Positions 1 to 6,294 of a stretch of 6,294 nucleotides of DNA are shown one piece after another; the first letter of the stretch is position 1, and each line of letters opens with the position of its first letter. The translations under genes were made by a program, and so were the position numbers. The stretch spans positions 1-6,294 of the forward strand of contig QNAT01000077.1 of the NCBI GenBank assembly GCA_003641555.1, written 5' to 3'. The DNA comes from Thermotoga sp. GTDB taxonomy: Bacteria; Thermotogota; Thermotogae; B3-G13. The notes under the pieces were generated by a model. It was not told where the DNA came from and did not search any database. It saw nothing but the letters and a program-made list of their open reading frames with translations.

Positions 1-979
1 CTTAGGTACAGCCAATACGCTTGTCTATGTTAAGAATAGGGGAATAGTTTCGAATGAACCTTCTGTTATAGCAATAGATTCTAATACTCATAAGATATTA
101 GCGGTTGGTGATGAAGCAAAAAAAATGATAGGAAAAACGCCATCGAACATCATAGCCACGAGGCCATTAAAAGATGGAGTAATAGCAGATTATGAAATTG
201 CAGAGAATATGTTGAGATATTTTATGTCTAAAGCGTATTCCAGAAATCATTTTATGAAGCCAAGAACAGTTGTAAGTGTTCCTATAGGTATAACTGAGGT
301 TGAGAGAAATGCAATAATAGAAGCAACTAAAAATGCGGGTTCGAGAAAGACGTTTCTTATAGATGAACCTATGGCTGCTGCTATAGGAAGTGGTCTGGAT
401 GTAGAAGACTCTTATGGAAATATGATAGTAGATATTGGTGGGGGTATGACTGAAATAGCAGTGATCTCGCTCGGTGCTATAGTTACGAGTGAAGCCATAA
501 GAGTTGCGGGAAATGAGTTAGATGCAGCTATAGTGCAATTCATAAGAGATAACTATAAATTACTCATCGGTGAAAGAACAGCTGAAAAGGTAAAAATAGA
601 TATAGGTAGCGTTTTTCCTTTAGAAGAAGAACTCGATACACAGGTAATCGGTAGAGACCTTGTAACGGGGTTGCCCAAGAGAATAACGGTTAATAGTGCG
701 GAGATACGCGAAGCGATGAAGGAACCAGTATCTACTATAATAGAAAGCATTAGAATAACACTTGAGAAGACGCCACCAGAATTAGCAGCAGATATAGTTG
801 AAAGAGGTATAGTTATAGCAGGAGGAGGTGCACTTCTTCGTTCTATAGATAATCTAATAGAAACTGAAACCCATGTTCACGCTATAACCGCAGATGATCC
901 TTTAACTTGTGTAGTTCGCGGGGCAGGCAACGTTCTGGAGGAGATAAATATGCTCTCTAAGTTGTATTCTGGCGAATGA
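1..979 (+). CDS. mreB: Rod shape-determining protein MreB (5' end cut off by the window)
   Basis: Actin-like ATPase that forms membrane-associated filaments and guides lateral peptidoglycan synthesis in rod-shaped bacteria. The reading frame is open from base 2, giving 325 visible residues before the TGA at 977-979. The first visible residues, LGTANTLVY, are the phosphate-1 loop, so only about 10-15 N-terminal residues, including the start codon and membrane-binding end, are missing compared with the usual 330-350. Further MreB hallmarks are KDGVIADYE (about 170-200), [10 protein letters not shown], the connecting motif [10 protein letters not shown] (about 361-390), phosphate-2 DIGGGMTE (431-454) and the adenosine-motif glycines IAGGG (815-829). 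An internal ATG at 125 is in frame but lies after the nucleotide-binding loop and is not the start. First visible gene of the mre operon; mreC follows after 21 nt. Family assignment is very secure. Confidence 0.97.
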   Translation, partial: LGTANTLVYVKNRGIVSNEPSVIAIDSNTHKILAVGDEAKKMIGKTPSNIIATRPLKDGVIADYEIAENMLRYFMSKAYSRNHFMKPRTVVSVPIGITEVERNAIIEATKNAGSRKTFLIDEPMAAAIGSGLDVEDSYGNMIVDIGGGMTEIAVISLGAIVTSEAIRVAGNELDAAIVQFIRDNYKLLIGERTAEKVKIDIGSVFPLEEELDTQVIGRDLVTGLPKRITVNSAEIREAMKEPVSTIIESIRITLEKTPPELAADIVERGIVIAGGGALLRSIDNLIETETHVHAITADDPLTCVVRGAGNVLEEINMLSKLYSGE

Positions 980-983
980 ATCT

Positions 984-989
984 GAGGAG
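984..989 (+). promoter_or_regulatory. Ribosome binding site of mreC
   Basis: GAGGAG lies between the mreB stop and the TTG at 1001, with an 11-nt gap. An in-frame TAG at 995-997 rules out any earlier start for mreC, and the next in-frame ATG (1034) would remove part of the membrane anchor. This site therefore supports the TTG start. Confidence 0.7.
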
Positions 990-1000
990 AGAATTAGAAG

Positions 1001-1849
1001 TTGAATACACGTGATATATCCATCTATTTATCGATGATGTTTATTTTTTTGATAATATTCATTATAGACTTCAGATACGAAAAGATCTTTTATTCCATAA
1101 AATCCTTTACAAATGACATTATCTATGTTTTTTATTTACCTTCAATAGGACTTAGAGAAGGGATCATAGATCTCACAGAGATAAATTCTAATCTCAATGA
1201 TATATCGAAATTAGAAGCGAAAAATCGGGAGTTGACTACACAAAATGAGCGTCTTAAAATAGCATTGAACTATTATAAAGAGCGATATGAAAGGCTGAGT
1301 TCATATCGTTCTTTATCATCGAGTACTATAAGAGTTATACCGGCTACTGTTTTAACTAAAAATATCTTTCAAACGACTCGGGAATTTGTGATCGATAAAG
1401 GAAAAAACTATGCTATGAGAACAGATCTTCCCGTATTGGATTATAAAACACATGCCCTTATTGGGAAAACGGTGAGAATAACGAATATGACATCTACTGT
1501 AAAACTGATTGTAGATTCGAGGTTCAAAATGAGGGTTACAGTGGTGACTGAAGACGGATCCGAAGTCGAAGGTTTGTTGAACGGAAGCGGGGGAGATGAA
1601 ATAACGATCGATTACATCGAAAAGAATAAGGAAATAAAAAAAGGAAATAAGGTATATGTATCAAAAGAAAGTGAGTTGAGTTCTATACTTTCGGGGGTAA
1701 ACGAAAATATACTGGTAGGCAAAGTAAAGGAAGTAAGGAATAGTGAGCAATTCCAGTACTATCAACAGTTGATAGTCTTACCCGTGGTAAATTTTAAAGA
1801 TGTTGAAGACGTATTAGTCTTAGAAAGTTCAAAGAAGATGGAAAAATGA
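1001..1849 (+). CDS. mreC: Rod shape-determining protein MreC
   Basis: Bitopic membrane protein of the elongasome. In this family the extracytoplasmic part binds PBP2 and helps to activate it, and MreC forms a complex with MreD. The 282 residues show the expected order: a short cytoplasmic tail, one hydrophobic anchor (about 7-23), a charged heptad-like helix that should form a coiled coil (about 60-100, rich in Leu, Glu, Lys and Asn), and a beta-rich C-terminal core (about 110-275). The stretch with FVIDKGKNYAMRTDLPVLD, then HALIGKTVRI and STVKLIVDSR, matches the conserved MreC core in which IDKG and the Gly-Val region recur. Length is normal for the family. The start is TTG, chosen because an in-frame stop lies just upstream and a good Shine-Dalgarno site precedes it. 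Its stop overlaps the mreD start as ATGA, which implies translational coupling. Confidence 0.93.
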   Translation: MNTRDISIYLSMMFIFLIIFIIDFRYEKIFYSIKSFTNDIIYVFYLPSIGLREGIIDLTEINSNLNDISKLEAKNRELTTQNERLKIALNYYKERYERLSSYRSLSSSTIRVIPATVLTKNIFQTTREFVIDKGKNYAMRTDLPVLDYKTHALIGKTVRITNMTSTVKLIVDSRFKMRVTVVTEDGSEVEGLLNGSGGDEITIDYIEKNKEIKKGNKVYVSKESELSSILSGVNENILVGKVKEVRNSEQFQYYQQLIVLPVVNFKDVEDVLVLESSKKMEK

Positions 1850-2331
1850 TAAAGACACTGATATTCTTTTTATTATTACCAATACTATCTGGCGTTCAAC
1901 ATGTTATATTAGATCATCTTTCTATCGGTAGCATTCATTTTGAGCTTTTTTTAGGGTATTTCATATTGATCATGATATTGAATAAAGGTGATACGAAAAC
2001 TAGATTACCCTTTGCTCTTCTCGCAGGTCTTTTAGATGATGTATCTACCAATGCTCTATTAGGAACGAGTGTTATTGCATTCTTGCTACTCGATAGATTC
2101 ATATACATAATGAATCGCATTCTTTACAATCGAAAATATCACGCTTACTTCACAGTATTATTTTCATATATATTGTATTATTTTTGGAAATATCTTATGA
2201 GACTACTCGTGGTGCCAACAGGTTTAGAAATAGAATCGATATTGTTAACTCTTGCGAATTCTGCTTTGTGTTCTTTTGTCTTTTATCTTCTTTTCCTGTT
2301 AGCAGTAAAAAAGGGGGTTAAGGAAGAGTGA
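1846..2331 (+). CDS. mreD: Rod shape-determining protein MreD
   Basis: Integral membrane subunit of the elongasome that associates with MreC. The protein is 161 residues, typical for MreD, and almost wholly hydrophobic, with five or six membrane segments (roughly 3-20, 32-46, 52-66, 71-90, 100-122 and 131-154). MreD proteins diverge strongly, so the call rests on the membrane pattern, the size, the family-like motif GLLDDVSTNALLGTSV (about 61-76, like the G-L-L-D...G-L-G signature) and the position between mreC and the PBP2 gene. The ATG start overlaps the mreC stop by 4 nt (ATGA), with only a weak ribosome site upstream, so translation probably depends on ribosomes finishing mreC. Its own stop overlaps the GTG of the next gene. 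Confidence 0.9.
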   Translation: MIKTLIFFLLLPILSGVQHVILDHLSIGSIHFELFLGYFILIMILNKGDTKTRLPFALLAGLLDDVSTNALLGTSVIAFLLLDRFIYIMNRILYNRKYHAYFTVLFSYILYYFWKYLMRLLVVPTGLEIESILLTLANSALCSFVFYLLFLLAVKKGVKEE

Positions 2332-4157
2332 TCTCTCGCATCTGGATATTGCTATTCGCAACCATCACCCTTATAGTCATCTTGCTGGGAAGTTTAATGA
2401 GCTTGCAGGTAATAAAAGGAGATCGCTACAGAAACCTGGTAGATAGATTCCGCTACGAGAAGGTGAGAATAGAACCTTCAAGGGGAAGGATATATGACAG
2501 TAAGGGAATTCCACTTGCCTGGAATGTACCTGCTTATTACCTTCGCATAAATTTGAGAAACCTGAATAAGATGGATGAATTCGAACGTGAAAAAGCTATA
2601 GAAAAGGCAGCGAAATTAACTGGTATAAGTACAAGCAAAGTAACAGACTTCGCTTCTCATTATCCTAAAAGTATGGATTACGTGATCTACAGAAAAAAGG
2701 AAATCACAAAGGATGTTTCATTAAACATTATGGAATGGAATAATCCTGCATTTACTATCGCAATATTAGATAAAAGAAAATACTATCCTCATTCGAGTAT
2801 TTCACATGTGATCGGATATGTTGGAGAAATAAGCGAAGATGAATTGAAAGAATATTCTAAGTTAGGTTATAGGATGTTCGACCTAATTGGGAAAGATGGT
2901 TTGGAGGCAGAATATGAACCATATCTCCATGGCAGAGTCGGCGAACTTATCATAAAAAGAGATGCGTTTGGTAATATCGTTGATACACATATTGCATCAC
3001 CTGCTGTAAATGGCGATGATCTTCACCTGAATATAGATATAGAAATGCAAAATAAAATTGAATATCTTCTTTCATCTACGGATATAACCAGGGGTAAAAA
3101 TAGTGTTGTAATAGTAGAAGACGTGAAAAGTGGTAAGATCTTATCTCTCGTCTCTATACCCTATATCGATAGCAATATGTTTGTTGAAGGGATGAATAGT
3201 AAAACCTGGAGAAATATATCTCAAGACCCATCTAAGCCCTTGTTAAACAGAGCAATTCAGAAAACGTATCCGCCAGGTTCGGTTATAAAACCTTTCATAG
3301 CAATAGCAGGGCTCGAGAGTGGAAAACTGACCCCGGAAGCTACTATATTTTGTGATGGTTATTTCCGTTATAAAAACAGTAAGGATAAAGTGGTAAAGAT
3401 CTATAAGGATTGGTTATTAACAGGACATGGTGTAACAAACTTGATAAAAGCCCTTGCCGTATCCTGTAATGTTTACTTCTACCAGGCAGGATTAAAGATA
3501 GGCATAAATAAACTTGCAGAGATGGAAAAAAAAGTGGGGTTGGCTAACAAAACCGGAATAGATCTCCCAGGAGAAGTAAAAGGATTCTTCCCTACCCCAA
3601 TCTGGAAAATGAGTAACAGAGGTGATATATGGTATCCAGGTGATACGATAAACTTATCTATTGGACAGGGTTACATGTCTTTAACTCCTATCGAGATACT
3701 TCGTATGATGGATATCATTGCCGATGATGGACTAATTTATAAACCACAGATAGTTGCCAGTATAACGAATTCCGATGGGCAATTGGAAAAATATTTTTAC
3801 CCTATAATCTCTCGACAGGTCTTATTAAAACCAGAATCTCTTAAAGTTGTCCAGAGAGGTTTAAGGGAAGTGATAAGTAGAAGCGGGAATAGTAAAAGGG
3901 ATTTAAAAAACAGAGGCACGGCTTACGATGCATTTACAGGATGTAAGATACCGGTATCAGGGAAAACTGGTACGGCTCAGTTGCCCTTGAAAGATATAAC
4001 GCATGCATGGTTTGCATGTTATGCTCCCTCTACAGACCCAAAGATAAGTATTTTAGTACTTGTTGAAGAAGGAGGACATGGGGGGGATACAGCTGCACCC
4101 ATAGCACGTAAATTGATCGAATATTACTTCAGAGGTGAGCAGAATGGAGCAAGTTGA
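2328..4157 (+). CDS. mrdA: Penicillin-binding protein 2 (peptidoglycan D,D-transpeptidase, elongation-specific)
   Basis: Class B penicillin-binding protein that cross-links peptidoglycan on the outer face of the membrane during cell elongation, normally paired with the glycosyltransferase RodA and activated by MreC. The 609 residues hold one N-terminal signal-anchor (about 5-27), the non-catalytic pedestal with the RGRIYD box (52-57, followed by SKG where DRNG is common), and a C-terminal transpeptidase domain (about 255-600). All three active-site motifs are intact: S318-V-I-K321 within PPGSVIKPF, S379-C-N381, and K546-T-G548 within SGKTGTAQ. The IGQGYMSLTP stretch is also typical. The mreC-mreD context identifies it as the elongation enzyme rather than divisome FtsI. 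The start is GTG, overlapping the mreD stop as GTGA, with AAGGA just upstream. rodA is not adjacent. The symbol pbpA is used in some lineages. Confidence 0.95.
   Translation: MISRIWILLFATITLIVILLGSLMSLQVIKGDRYRNLVDRFRYEKVRIEPSRGRIYDSKGIPLAWNVPAYYLRINLRNLNKMDEFEREKAIEKAAKLTGISTSKVTDFASHYPKSMDYVIYRKKEITKDVSLNIMEWNNPAFTIAILDKRKYYPHSSISHVIGYVGEISEDELKEYSKLGYRMFDLIGKDGLEAEYEPYLHGRVGELIIKRDAFGNIVDTHIASPAVNGDDLHLNIDIEMQNKIEYLLSSTDITRGKNSVVIVEDVKSGKILSLVSIPYIDSNMFVEGMNSKTWRNISQDPSKPLLNRAIQKTYPPGSVIKPFIAIAGLESGKLTPEATIFCDGYFRYKNSKDKVVKIYKDWLLTGHGVTNLIKALAVSCNVYFYQAGLKIGINKLAEMEKKVGLANKTGIDLPGEVKGFFPTPIWKMSNRGDIWYPGDTINLSIGQGYMSLTPIEILRMMDIIADDGLIYKPQIVASITNSDGQLEKYFYPIISRQVLLKPESLKVVQRGLREVISRSGNSKRDLKNRGTAYDAFTGCKIPVSGKTGTAQLPLKDITHAWFACYAPSTDPKISILVLVEEGGHGGDTAAPIARKLIEYYFRGEQNGAS
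4132..4138 (+). promoter_or_regulatory. Ribosome binding site of minC, inside the mrdA coding end
   Basis: GAGGTGA is a 7-nt perfect match to the core Shine-Dalgarno consensus and sits 5 nt before the ATG at 4144. It decides the minC start: a GTG at 4135 is in frame but lies within this ribosome site and has no site of its own. Confidence 0.75.
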
Positions 4158-4800
4158 GATAAAAATGTCGTTAAAAGGAATTGAAGTGATCGTTATGCCT
4201 TTCAAAAAGGTTAAAAATGTGCTCGATGCATTGGATGAGAAGTTATCAATACAACCTGATCTATTCAAGGGTCAGAAAGTGAAATTAAGCCTGGTGGATG
4301 GAGTGTCTCACACGAGAACTATATCCAATATCGTTCGCAGTCTGGAATCAAAAGATATCATAGTAGAAGAAGTAACCTTGAGAAAAGGAAGAAAAGGAAA
4401 AGAGGATAAACAGGAAATGAAGATGGAAGCAACTGCTCCGCTATGGATTAATTCTAAGCGAGATCTCAAAACTTTATATATTAAAAAAACTATAAGATCT
4501 GGTCAACTCCTTAGTTACGATGGAAATATAACGGTTGTTGGAAATGTGAATAAGGGTGCTCAGCTCACGAGTGGTGGTAACATAATAGTAATAGGTGCGA
4601 TCCATGGAAGTGTATCAGCAGGAAACCTAACTCAGGATGAAGCAATGATCTTCGGGATAAATATATCGCCCACTTCCTTGAAAATTGGCAATCATACGCT
4701 AAAAAAATTTCTGAATAAAAAGAGAATTATACGACCAGAAATCGCTCTTGTAGAAAATGCGGAAATTCGTATAATTGATTATTCCTCTTTGAAGGAATAA
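4144..4800 (+). CDS. minC: Septum site-determining protein MinC
   Basis: Inhibitor of FtsZ assembly that, recruited to the membrane by MinD, blocks division rings near the poles. The 218 residues fit the two-domain family. The N-terminal FtsZ-inhibiting domain (about 1-78) starts with VEIKMSLKGIEVIVM. A lysine/glutamate-rich linker (about 80-100) follows. The C-terminal domain is a right-handed beta-helix with repeated Gly-rich turns (IRSGQ, GNITVVGNVNKGA, SGGNIIVIGAIHGSVSAG). R118-S-G-Q121 matches the RSGQ motif that contacts MinD in E. coli MinC, so MinD binding is probably retained. The ATG at 4144 is preferred over a GTG at 4135 because it has a strong ribosome site. The gene overlaps mrdA by 14 nt, so it is co-transcribed and probably co-translated with the elongation genes. 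No minD or minE follows. Confidence 0.93.
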   Translation: MEQVEIKMSLKGIEVIVMPFKKVKNVLDALDEKLSIQPDLFKGQKVKLSLVDGVSHTRTISNIVRSLESKDIIVEEVTLRKGRKGKEDKQEMKMEATAPLWINSKRDLKTLYIKKTIRSGQLLSYDGNITVVGNVNKGAQLTSGGNIIVIGAIHGSVSAGNLTQDEAMIFGINISPTSLKIGNHTLKKFLNKKRIIRPEIALVENAEIRIIDYSSLKE

Positions 4801-4814
4801 AGGAACTCGTTATT

Positions 4815-5966
4815 TTGCCTCCAATTCATAAGAATATAGTAAAATTCTATCTCTTAGAATCAGCCATATATATGATCGTTTCCACATATGGCTACTTTGC
4901 TTATTATTTTGACAGCATAGGACTTTCAAAGAGCCAGATAGGTATTCTTCTGGCCATAGGGCCTATTATGTCTTTAATAGCGAACCCATTTTGGCTAAGC
5001 TTAGCAGATAAAAAACTTAAAAACAATATTTTAACATTGATCTCAGGGATGGGAATCGCATCGATCTGGTTAGTTTATTTGATTCCAACTTTTCTCGGCA
5101 AAGCTATTGTTCTTATGATCATGTCTTTTTTTACAACTGCAATTGTGCCGATTGCAGAATCCATGAGTATCCAATATCTATCATATGAAGGATTTTCCTT
5201 TGGGAGATCCAGGATGATGGGGTCTATAAGTTATTCCCTTATGATTTTGATGATGGGATATTTGATAAGCAATTTTGGTAATTGGATCATCTTCCTATCA
5301 TATTCCGCAACAAGTGCTCTATGCTTTTTGCTTTCTATCCAGTTACCACCTGTACAGGGGTACAATAAATCTAAAGATCGTAAAACTTCTCATTATATAG
5401 ATATACTAAAGAGAAAAGAATATATACTGATGTTGTTAGTAGCTTTTATAGGCATATCTTCTGGATCATTTGGAATCTCCTTTTATCCAGTATACGTTGC
5501 TCAAAAAGGCTTCAAAGTTTCTATAGCCGGGATAGGAATGTCTGTAATGGCTATAAGTGAAATTCCCTTTTTATTTTATGCTGATAAGATAATAAAGCGA
5601 TTTGGCAATAGAAAAATCCTGGCATTTGGGGTAATGATGTACGGAATAAGATGGTTAGTAACATCTCATGTTTCTTCTGAGATGGCTCTTATAGGTGTTC
5701 AATTATTACATGCTACTAATTACATATTTGTATATTATTCCATATTCAGCTATATAAATGAATATATACCTGAAAAGTTGAAATCTCGAGCGCAAGCTCT
5801 CTTTTGGATGGTAATGAACGGTTTTGCTATAATGAACGGCAGCATATTAGGTGGGATTCTATCGGATGCGAAAAGTCTTTCATTTTCCTATTTTTCATTT
5901 GGTGTTTTAAGTGCTGTAGTAGGAACTACATACATGCTCTACAACCTGAAAGAAAGAGTCAACTAA
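4815..5966 (+). CDS. MFS transporter of the MFS_1-like / HcaT (phenylpropionate permease-type) group
   Basis: Major-facilitator membrane transporter with 383 residues and about twelve hydrophobic segments in two six-helix halves, separated by a charged loop near residues 180-200. Several stretches look like the MFS_1-like/HcaT branch: the loop LADKKLKNN after helix 2 (63-71), FGRSRMMGS (129-137), SEIPFLFYADKIIKRFGNRK (248-267), VQLLHA (295-300) and SRAQALFW (324-331). The substrate cannot be told from the sequence; homologues are annotated as permeases for aromatic acids, nucleosides or sugars, often without evidence. The start is TTG at 4815, the first usable start after an in-frame TGA at 4776, with AAAGGA ending about 10 nt upstream. 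It lies 14 nt after minC, so it is probably the last gene of the operon. A role in wall growth is not shown. Confidence 0.85.
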   Translation: MPPIHKNIVKFYLLESAIYMIVSTYGYFAYYFDSIGLSKSQIGILLAIGPIMSLIANPFWLSLADKKLKNNILTLISGMGIASIWLVYLIPTFLGKAIVLMIMSFFTTAIVPIAESMSIQYLSYEGFSFGRSRMMGSISYSLMILMMGYLISNFGNWIIFLSYSATSALCFLLSIQLPPVQGYNKSKDRKTSHYIDILKRKEYILMLLVAFIGISSGSFGISFYPVYVAQKGFKVSIAGIGMSVMAISEIPFLFYADKIIKRFGNRKILAFGVMMYGIRWLVTSHVSSEMALIGVQLLHATNYIFVYYSIFSYINEYIPEKLKSRAQALFWMVMNGFAIMNGSILGGILSDAKSLSFSYFSFGVLSAVVGTTYMLYNLKERVN

Positions 5967-5979
5967 TCAATATTTTAAC

Positions 5980-6055
5980 TGGTATGCCCGGGGGGACTTG
6001 AACCCCCAATCTACAGATCCGCAATCTGTTGCTTTATCCGTTAAGCCACGGGCAC
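5980..6055 (-). tRNA. tRNA-Arg, anticodon GCG (reads CGC/CGU)
   Basis: Complete 76-nt cloverleaf on the minus strand, ending in an encoded CCA (plus-strand TGG at 5980-5982) with discriminator A (5983). The acceptor stem pairs 6049-6055 with 5984-5990 (seven pairs, the first G-U). The D arm is GCTT/AAGC with the GG pair in its loop, and A20 is present, the usual arginine identity base. The anticodon stem is ACAGA/TCTGT with loop TTGCGGA, giving anticodon GCG at 6022-6020. The variable loop has 5 nt. The T stem is GGGGG/CCCCC with loop TTCAAGT. Most bacteria instead read CGU/CGC/CGA with an A34 (inosine) tRNA, so the G34 is notable. It lies 4 nt downstream of tRNA-Ser and is surely co-transcribed with it. 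Confidence 0.96.
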
Positions 6056-6059
6056 AAGA

Positions 6060-6150
6060 TGGCGGAGAGAGAGGGGTTCGAACCCTCGATGAGATAAAAT
6101 CCCATACTTGCTTAGCAGGCAAGCGCCTTCAGCCACTCGGCCATCTCTCC
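6060..6150 (-). tRNA. tRNA-Ser, anticodon GCU (reads AGC/AGU)
   Basis: Complete 91-nt class II tRNA on the minus strand. The acceptor stem GGAGAGA/TCTCTCC (6144-6150 with 6064-6070) is perfect, the discriminator is G (6063), and CCA is encoded (plus-strand TGG, 6060-6062). The D arm is GCC/GGC with the GG of the loop. The anticodon stem is CTTGC/GCAAG with loop CTGCTAA, anticodon GCT at 6116-6114. The long 19-nt variable region (6088-6106) is the serine hallmark. The T arm is GAGGG/CCCTC with loop TTCGAAC. It is the promoter-proximal gene of a two-tRNA unit. Confidence 0.97.
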
Positions 6151-6159
6151 AGTATCTTT

Positions 6160-6190
6160 ATTTTACCACAACAAACTATCTTTATGTAAG
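6160..6190 (-). promoter_or_regulatory. Probable promoter of the tRNA-Ser/tRNA-Arg unit
   Basis: Read on the minus strand, TAAAAT (6165-6160) is a good -10 box, preceded directly by TGG, an extended -10 (TGn) element (6168-6166). A weaker -35-like CTTACA (6190-6185) lies 19 nt upstream, longer than ideal. Transcription would start near 6153, just before the tRNA-Ser 5' end at 6150. The call rests on consensus matching and position. Confidence 0.5.
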
Positions 6191-6229
6191 ATAATCGAGG
6201 TAAAGAAAACATTAAATTGCCACAGATGT

Positions 6230-6251
6230 AAAAAGTCAAGATGTTTTTGAC
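6230..6251 (-). terminator. Possible weak intrinsic terminator, minus strand
   Basis: On the minus strand GTCAA (6251-6247) can pair with TTGAC (6239-6235), extendable to seven pairs with one G-U and a 3-nt loop, followed at once by five T (6234-6230). This could end a minus-strand transcript coming from beyond the right edge, before the tRNA promoter. The stem is AT-rich and short, so the call is weak. Confidence 0.3.
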
Positions 6252-6268
6252 CCACCAATCTATGTTCA

Positions 6269-6294
6269 TTTCTTTTGTCTTGATACAAAAGAAA
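6269..6294. repeat. Perfect 10-bp inverted repeat at the right edge
   Basis: TTTCTTTTGT (6269-6278) and ACAAAAGAAA (6285-6294) are exact reverse complements around the 6-nt loop CTTGAT. The right arm ends at the last base of the window, so the full element is not visible. It is not followed by a visible T-run and lies outside any gene seen. It could be a dispersed repeat, an operator or a terminator for a gene to the right; the sequence does not decide. Confidence 0.6.

Noticed and set aside
553..750. Minus-strand open frame inside mreB
   Set aside because: It is opposite conserved MreB coding sequence and has no ribosome site or family resemblance, so it is a shadow frame.
1935..2120. Minus-strand open frame inside mreD
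   Set aside because: It is the antisense of the hydrophobic mreD sequence, with no independent support.
4135..4143. GTG at 4135 as the start of minC
   Set aside because: It overlaps the GAGGTGA ribosome site that serves the ATG at 4144, and it has no upstream site of its own.
4053..4268. Minus-strand open frame across the mrdA/minC junction
   Set aside because: It is antisense to two recognisable proteins; the low-complexity Ser/Thr/Cys/Ile content is that of a shadow frame.
5804..6001. 65-codon + strand open frame
   Set aside because: It lies in another frame inside the 3' end of the well-supported MFS gene, runs into the tRNA-Arg gene, and has no protein-like features.
5980..6150. tRNA genes as an integration site for a mobile element
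   Set aside because: The tRNA-Arg 3' end abuts the transporter gene and no integrase or direct repeat of the tRNA end is seen in the window.
5998..6189. 63-codon + strand open frame across the two tRNA genes
   Set aside because: It is the antisense strand of both tRNAs; the peptide containing GERGVRTLD is the typical spurious translation of tRNA-Ser antisense. The tRNAs fully explain the sequence.
6217..6245. Plus-strand promoter beginning with TTGCCA
   Set aside because: No acceptable -10 box lies 16-18 nt downstream; the hexamer there (GATGTT) is a poor match.

Overview
The window is a compact bacterial cell-shape and division locus. Five genes on the + strand (mreB, mreC, mreD, mrdA/PBP2 and minC) are followed by a gene for a major-facilitator membrane transporter. 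Two tRNA genes then lie head-to-tail on the - strand, and about 140 bases of non-coding DNA end the window. The DNA is AT-rich, with heavy use of ATA (Ile) and AGA (Arg) codons. It has good Shine-Dalgarno sites, frequent TTG/GTG starts and tRNA genes that encode their own CCA ends. It therefore comes from a low-GC rod-shaped bacterium that uses Shine-Dalgarno initiation. I cannot name the lineage from the sequence; the ATA/AGA preference is common in thermophiles but is not proof.

Layout: the 3' part of mreB (1-979, start lost at the left edge), mreC (1001-1849, TTG start), mreD (1846-2331), mrdA (2328-4157, GTG start), minC (4144-4800) and an HcaT-like MFS transporter (4815-5966, TTG start). 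Junctions are 21 nt, ATGA overlap, GTGA overlap, 14-nt overlap and 14 nt, so the six genes look like one translationally coupled operon whose promoter lies left of the window. The convergent tRNA-Ser(GCU)/tRNA-Arg(GCG) pair (6150 down to 5980) begins just after a plausible extended -10 promoter at its right. Only 13 bp separate its end from the transporter stop codon.

How the genes work together: MreB filaments, the membrane-anchored MreC, the integral protein MreD and the transpeptidase PBP2 form the core of the elongasome, which inserts peptidoglycan into the lateral wall. MinC inhibits FtsZ ring assembly away from midcell. Grouping mre and min genes is a known arrangement in several bacteria (mreBCD-minCD in Bacillus, for example), but here minD and rodA are not in the window. 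The transporter's substrate and its link to wall growth are unknown.

I found no convincing undescribed system. The points most worth a second look are the G34 anticodon of the arginine tRNA, the orphan-looking minC followed by an MFS gene, and a perfect 10-bp inverted repeat at the right edge that may be one copy of a dispersed repeat.
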